A stretch of DNA of 24,666 bases from Plantago elongata (Eukaryota > Streptophyta > Magnoliopsida > Lamiales > Plantaginaceae): positions 1 to 24,666 of the forward strand of contig JAYMSP010002380.1 of assembly GCA_036897095.1 (NCBI GenBank), written 5' to 3'. Positions 19,204 to 24,666 of the stretch are shown one piece after another. Numbering within the stretch: the first letter of the stretch is position 1; each line of letters opens with the position of its first letter. A program made the translations under genes and the position numbers. Below the pieces are notes generated by a model. That model made no database searches. It saw nothing but the letters and a program-made list of their open reading frames with translations, and was not told the origin of the DNA.

Positions 19204-20404
19204 TAGGGAAATGGTAACTAATAAGTCTCTCATTTCATTTTGAAGCTTCTCCATTGCATTTGGGTTCTTGATCAGGGCTGTCAATGTCCAAATTATCGTT
19301 GCTGCGTTGGCATCCGTTCCAGCTAACAGTATATCCTGGTAAGGATTAGTCAAACAAATTAGAGATTGCTAAAAGGATATGCAGCAGGAATTAATATAAT
19401 TTAGTGTGTGTTCTTATAATTTAAAGTGCTCTATAAGTATATAAATAATTTCAAATTAAAGAACTATTGCATACAGGAACTTACCATGATGACGGCTTTG
19501 ATGTGATCCCACGTGAGATCAATCGAACATAACCACTCATCTTTCAGCTGGATTAAGAGGCGGAGCAGGTCTGGCTTCACAGGTTTAGGACCTGGTGAAT
19601 TGAGATGTTTATCAATGTGTTCCTGGAGGAAATCATCCATGTCTTTGAAAGCATTATAGAGCCTAGGCAGCATTCCATTCAATTTATCTACCCAACCAAA
19701 CCAGGGTAAGTAATCAGAGACAAACAGGCCACCCAGCATAGCCTCATGTTCATTCATAAGCCTGTTGAACCTACGGCTTCCAGATCCATCATTGCTATAG
19801 TCCTTCCCAAATGCAACTCTACAGGTTAAGTTACCCGCAAAGAACATCATGACCTCGCTCAGATTCAAAACATTTCCTGAATTGGCCCTACTAGATATAT
19901 TTGCGATTACATGGGACTCTTCCACTTCCCGAATAAGCTGGAAAGAATGCAGTTGTTTGCTGCTGAGCAGCATCACACAGATCTTTCTTAGTTCTCACCA
20001 TGAATCATTGTAAGTCGTGAATGCTATGTCTCGGCCACTGTAAGATAATACATACCATCCGTGAGTTCCTGGCCGTCCACACAAGCCAGGTCCTGAGTTT
20101 TTAGTGCTTCTTTTGCAACTTTGGGAGAGGAAAGTATAATCACAGGAACTTCACCGAATTTCATCAACATGATGGGACCATACTTTTGGGAAAGTTCCAT
20201 AAGTTAATATGGGGATGGAGATCAGAACTGATGAACTGGTAGAGGTTTCCGATGAAGGGGAGGCCTGGCGGATTTCGTCTTTGATTTGCTGCAAATAAGA
20301 GCAGAATCATTTTTAGTCTTTTCACTCTTTGATTGCGTTATGAGATAAATATTGTATTCTATCAGTAGTATATAGAATACCATGTAATTTCGAATAATTG
20401 ACAT
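19204..20404 (-). pseudogene. Cytochrome P450, CYP71 clan, copy 1 (truncated pseudogene)
   Basis: Reading leftward from 20404, a hydrophobic anchor-like stretch (YMVFYILLI) leads to NPPGLPFIGNLYQF (proline-rich hinge), ELSQKYGPIMLMKFGEVP and KEALKTQDLAC. A long open part follows (19976-19485) with the C-helix to I-helix region of the CYP71/CYP83 type (LFVSDYLPWFGWVDKLNGML). The exon ends at HIKAVIM with a GT donor. A 149-bp intron follows, and exon 2 begins DILLAGTDANAATI (I-helix AGTD). Lesions are a frameshift between hinge and anchor, one near 20195, one near 20055, and an in-frame TGA at 19995-19997 (DSW-stop-ELRK). Exon 2 breaks off after about 45 codons near 19204, so the K-helix ExxR and heme-cysteine parts are missing. 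These proteins are ER-bound monooxygenases of specialised metabolism; this copy cannot be functional. Confidence 0.9.
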
Positions 20405-20644
20405 GTTCTAGCTTCTCAACAACATGTACCCGTCTTCCATTATTTGAAAAACAAAAACAGATCACAGCTTAAGATAGAAAAATGAGTGAACACAAATACA
20501 TTTGACAAAGGGAAAGCTTATGGTAGAACTTAAAACCGTACCACCACACCCTGACCCGCGATTTAATTGGTGCGCATTGATGTGGAGTATACCAATAAAT
20601 ACTCCGTGATTATTAAATTTTTAATACAAAATATTTAACTAATT
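20405..20644. other. Upstream region of P450 copy 1
   Basis: AT-rich sequence with no clear TATA box in the expected place for copy 1. It ends at the border of repeat copy B. Confidence 0.35.
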
Positions 20645-22440
20645 TAATAAGTCAAAATCTTGAAAAAGGTAAGATTTTTCAAAATAATTGAAAAATAATA
20701 TTTATTGTTATTTTTGCAATTTTATAATTTTTACGATCTGACTGGCTGAATTTCTTAAAAAAACGCTGAGCAAACATTTTTCGTTATACTTTTAATATAT
20801 TATGTTATGGTCTTATAGAAAGTTTTCGTTACAGATTTTAACGTATTTTGTTAATTTTGTGCTCATTTTTCGTTATGCTTTTAATATATTATGTTATGGT
20901 CTCATAGAAAGTTTTCGTTACAGTTTTTAACGTATTTTGTTAATGTTTTAAAAGATGATATTATAGTTTTAATGCATTAGTTGTTTCAATCATAATTTTA
21001 ACCTTTTTTGTTAATTTTTAAGAGAGGTGAGATGGTTTTAAGGAGCTACATGATAGTTTTAAAATGATTTTTTTTATAGTTTTAAGTGACAATCTAATAT
21101 TATTATCCAAATATTAAACAAGTCTAAGTTTCAGAAATATTATTAAAACACCACAAAACAAACTTACATGAGCTACTTGAAATATCGAAACATTCACTCA
21201 ACTAAAGATTTTAAAACATCTATTCTCATAGGGATTCTCTTTACAATAAGACATTCCTTTTTAGATTAAACTTGCTAGTGAAGTTTACTCCTTTTGTTGT
21301 TTGTACTTGTTGCTTCAATACTTCATGACACTTTTGAAATAACTATCATCAACTCGATGTCATCAACACCTGCTTAAAATATCGATTAACAAAGTTAAAA
21401 CCATAGCAACTCACATTAAAACTATCACATTGTTGTTTAAATAAAAAAAGGAACATGCAAAACAAACTAAATATTGATTAGTACAATCATATCATTGCAT
21501 CTTAAAATTATAACAAATTATAAAAATGCAAAACATGCTAAAAATAGTAATATTTATGCTTTAACCTTAGTGGTGCCTTGTAAAACTATAACAATTGCTC
21601 TATAACCGAGCATATCCAAATAATTAAATCATAAATATTTCATTAGGAATTCAAAAATTAATGTTGGTGCTTAAAACTATAATAAGAGATCTTAAAATAA
21701 TAACATATGTGCTAAAAATTATAGCACGCAATATTCAACTGTATTTATGCCTCCTAAAACTAAAACATGCAATAAAAGGATAAAAACAACGACATTAATA
21801 GTTAAAACTATAACAATGGCTCTTAGAGCTATAACAAGCAGAACATGCAACACGTGCTAAAATGCAATATATGGATGCTTAAAACTATAACAACATTTCT
21901 TAAAACTATATCAATTTCTCTTAAAACTACAAAGTAGAAAATACAACAAAAGTAGAAAAACTATAACAATAGTTGTCAAAACAGTAAGGTTCGTGCGAAT
22001 TTGTTGTTCAGATATAAAATTCAGATCTGAACATATTTTCGTGAATAATTCCAAATCCGACGGGCTAGCTTCTTCATCATTTTGAATTTGTGTATTTGAA
22101 CATTCTAACAACTAGATCTAAAAGTTTTAAACATCAAATCATGAAAACTAAATTGAAAATTATAAAATACACACACACAACTCACAAAAGCGAAGAGGTT
22201 TTTTACCGGATTCATGTCGATGGAAGCTTGGAAGGTGGAATCCGGTGGAAACGTGGTGGAAACGGCAAAAATCTGACTGATCTTCGGCTGATCGTGAGAG
22301 AGAGAACCTGCGAATACATTTTAGTGTGTGTTTTTCTTTTTTTTTTTTAAATTTGGGTTGTTTTGGGGTTATTTATAGGCATCCGGTCCGATTTTTTCCC
22401 GTAAAAACCACAGATTGATTCTTTTAAATGGTTTTCTACG
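20645..22440. repeat. AT-rich repeat family, copy B
   Basis: Same orientation and order of blocks as copy A: CTTGAAAAAGGTAAGAT, GTTACAG, TTTTAACGTATTTTGTTAAT, AAGAGAGGTGAGATGG. Tatagttttaa-type words fill the left arm, and many ttaaaactataacaa-type words fill about 21380-21970. The right part reads on the minus strand like a gene start: CTATAAATAA at 22369-22378, then a leader. After a possible AG acceptor there is an acidic peptide (NDEEASPSDLELFTKICSDL) that runs into the array. That peptide recalls N-terminal segments of FAR1/MULE-type proteins, an uncertain impression. Borders are approximate and no target duplication was found. Confidence 0.55.
20775..20952. repeat. 89-bp tandem duplication within repeat copy B
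   Basis: CATTTTTCGTTATACTTTTA at 20775 recurs at 20864 with one change. The following blocks (TATTATGTTATGGTCT, AGAAAGTTTTCGTTACAG, TTTTAACGTATTTTGTTAAT) recur in register. Copy A has a single unit here, so the duplication is specific to copy B's history. Confidence 0.75.
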
Positions 22441-22879
22441 TAACAACTGAACTTTTCATTATATAAGAAAGTCTTGATTTTCACTATACTTACTCTTTAT
22501 TTAGAGACGATTATATACTTTAAAGAAATAAGTAATCTTGTCAATAACAAATTTAAGTTTTATAAGTGTTGAGAGTTTTAATTGAACATTGACTAAATTA
22601 AAAATATATAACTGTTAGTTCAACCGAAATGATGAGACTGCCAAACAGCCCAGTAGGAACAACTTCTCTTGCATACAGTACAAGTTAGGTTTAAGCTAAT
22701 TTGGGAAGAAACGATTAGGTATATTGCATGACGGTGCTTATACTTATAAGATAAGGGTCATCTAACCGCTACTTAGCAAGAAGTAAACTGCAATACTAAT
22801 ACAACATTATTTCACAAGAAATTTGGAAATTGATGGATCATTTTAAATACAAAGTCCAATAAAAGTTTCCTTACGGAGA
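22441..22879. other. Intergenic AT-rich stretch, nothing recognised
   Basis: No open frame, RNA gene or clear repeat is visible. Confidence 0.4.
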
Positions 22880-23280
22880 GTTCGGAGAGATCCCTAATTT
22901 TTAATATATATTGCCCTAGTTTTTAATATATATTATTTAATTTTTTTATATAAATAGCATGCGTTTTAGTTTTTACTAATATTTATCTAGTTTTTCGTGT
23001 TATATCTTTATGTTGTACATTTGTGTTGACGTCTATTTTTTAATATGTATTGTCTAGTTTTGTAACTATATTGATGATCTTGTTTAGTTTTATAACTTTT
23101 ACATAAATTTCATTCCGTGTAATTTATATTGTCTAGCTTTTACATTAAATTGTCTAGTTTTTATATTATATTGTCTATATATAAAACTAATTCTCTAATT
23201 TTTATATGATATTAAATTTAAACTATTGTTTAGTTTTTACATTTTATTATCTAGTTTTTACTTGATCATTTTTAATAAAT
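22880..23280. repeat. Degenerate array of a tgtctagtttttata motif
   Basis: TAGTTTTTA-type words preceded by TGTC or ATC recur at irregular spacing of about 25-40 bp (for example TGTCTAGTTTTGTAAC, TGTCTAGCTTTTACAT, TGTCTAGTTTTTATAT, ATCTAGTTTTTACTTG). The array ends about 120 bp from the stop codon of P450 copy 2. It resembles the arms of repeats A and B in style but not in the exact word. Confidence 0.55.
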
Positions 23281-23398
23281 TCGGGTCACAAAGATTTGTG
23301 AAAATTAATCCAAAGTCAAGTTTTGAAATTTTTTTAATTTAATTTTACTATTTAAAGTGGAATTTCAGGATAGGAGCTCTCGGACGATAAGCTCCATT

Positions 23399-24666
23399 TC
23401 AAATAGTCTTAGGCACAAGGTAGAGTGGATTTTTTTTATGCACAGTAATTCCAGGCAGGACCTCAGTATCGATATCTTCCTCCATAACACCGGAAGGCAA
23501 TTCCCAGTCGAACGAGTACAGAATATTCGCAAGCAGAAGCTCCACCGTAGCTAGCCCGAAAGAGATTCCAGGGCATCCCCTCCGCCCTGCTCCGAACGGG
23601 ATCACCTCAAAATCTTGACATGTGACATCAATCTTACTATTCAAGAACCTTTCAGGCACGAACTCATTCGGATCCTCCCAAGCCTCAGGGTTTCTTGCAA
23701 CTGCCTAAGCATTTATGTAAACCATTGTCTTTGGCTCGATTTTGTAGCCTGCCACAATTGTTTCTTCAAGTGTCTCTCTCGGTAATAGGAGCGGCACTGG
23801 TGGATACAGTCTCAAAATCTCCTTAATAACTGCTTTCAGATAAGATAGTATTTGCACATCCTCTTCAGTTACGATACCTTTTGTCCCGACTAAGTGTCTA
23901 ATTCGTTTTGTAGTCTCTTCATTGCGTTTGGGTTCTTGATCAGGACTGTCATTCTCCTACTTATCGTTGCTGCACTGGTGTCCGTTCCAGCTACTATTAC
24001 ATCCTGTTAATTAGGAATAGATGAGTGACACACATTAACTAAAGTCATATTATTTCACTTGGATATTCAGCAGTGAAAGAAAAATGATTCCTAGTGTTTG
24101 TTCGCAAATATTTCTGATTCCTTCTAACAGTTAATTTTCCAGGTTTTCTTAAAATCTTCTGTCATGTTTGTCAATAGAAGCTGTTATGGAAACACTTATA
24201 TTCTACTTGTCCTATAAATAAGTATATTATCTGTTGTGTCTGATATTTTAGGCCGATGTTCATAAAACACCAAAACTATTACACTAATATGTAACAATTT
24301 TGAAAAGAAACTATTCAAACAGGCACATACCATGATGACTGCTTTGATGCGATTCCAGGTGAAATCAACCGAACATGACTTGTCATCTTTCAGTTGGATT
24401 AAGAGATAAAGCAGGTCTGAATTCACTGGTTTCGAAATTTTCGGATCCAGATGCTCATCAATTAGCTCCTGGAAGAAATCATCCATGTCTTTGAAAGTCT
24501 TATGAAGTCTAGACATCATGCCATTCACCCTATCCACCCAACCAAACATAGGCAAATAGTCAGAAACAAAGAGCGCCCCTTGCATAGCCTCGAGTTCACT
24601 CAAAAGCCTGCTAAACCTTTTGTTTCCGTATCCCTCCTTGCGATAGTCCTTCCCAAATGCAACTCT
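23399..24666 (-). pseudogene. Cytochrome P450, CYP71 clan, copy 2 (pseudogene, runs off the right edge)
   Basis: Exon 1 enters from the right edge (24666 to 24331; RVAFGKDY, LFVSDYLPMFGWVDRVNGMM, ends RIKAVIM, GT donor). A 327-bp intron follows. Exon 2 is 24003 to 23399, starting DVIVAGTDTSAATI (I-helix) and ending PKTI plus TGA. Later marks are KEILRLYPPVPLLLPRE (K-helix ExxR), VPERFLNS (PERF) and PFGAGRRGCPG (heme-binding loop with the cysteine ligand). Two lesions occur: a one-base deletion near 23896-23902 (after LQNEL) and an in-frame TAG at 23705-23707, where the family has Trp in NAWAVARNPEAW. Exon 1 is about two-thirds identical by eye to copy 1 over the shared part, so the two are tandem duplicates about 4 kb apart. 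Nearest look is the CYP71/CYP83 group; substrate unknown. Confidence 0.9.

Noticed and set aside
23357..23554. 65-codon plus-strand frame
   Set aside because: Antisense of the P450 copy 2 C-terminal exon.

Overview
The window is nuclear DNA of a flowering plant, almost certainly a eudicot. Genes have GT-AG introns, there are two CYP71-clan cytochrome P450 copies and a plant defensin, and long AT-rich gaps are filled with Mutator-like, CACTA, MITE and LTR-retrotransposon sequence. The style of the P450s and repeats would fit an asterid such as a Lamiales species, but that is an impression and not shown. There is no complete long gene. I find one apparently intact small gene, several broken ones, and a nested transposon landscape.

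Left part (1-7.5 kb). Positions 1-279 are the 3' end of a large LTR. Minus-strand exons of an unrecognised, broken gene follow (341-1386), with a tight cluster of palindromes in its upstream region (1759-1949). A 2.1-kb Mutator-like element (3196-5277) has a perfect 9-bp target duplication and ends less than 100 bp past the polyA signal of a two-exon plant defensin gene on the minus strand (5570-6477). That gene has a signal-peptide exon, a phase-1 intron, eight cysteines in the mature exon and a TATA box. Five W-box cores lie within 354 bp of its upstream region.

Middle (7.5-14.55 kb). The first of two copies of an AT-rich repeat family (about 7575-9640) has opposite-facing arrays of a ttaaaactata-type motif. 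MITE remnants follow, then a large LTR (about 10566-13448) with a promoter and two internal tandem arrays. This LTR is homologous to the fragment at 1-279 but has lost its last 145 bp or so, and a long-TIR foldback element (13460-14552) sits at the break.

CACTA block (14556-19019). A non-autonomous CACTA transposon with target duplication ACA begins three bases from the end of the foldback element. It carries a proline-tRNA pseudogene, the 5' part of an unrecognised intron-containing host gene (exons between 16231 and 17853, minus strand) and, inside one of that gene's introns, a MITE with its own 10-bp target duplication. No transposase is visible, so it is a gene-carrying (Pack-type) CACTA.

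Right part (19.2-24.67 kb). Two tandem CYP71-clan P450 copies lie on the minus strand, both pseudogenes with different lesions. Copy 1 (19204-20404) has frameshifts and a stop and lacks its 3' half. Copy 2 (23399 to beyond the right edge) keeps the heme-binding motif but has a frameshift and a Trp-to-stop change. The second AT-rich repeat copy (20645-22440) and a tctagttttta-rich array (22880-23280) separate them.

Biologically, a small defence gene (defensin) and a decayed cluster of specialised-metabolism P450s sit among transposons that have duplicated, moved and truncated host sequence.
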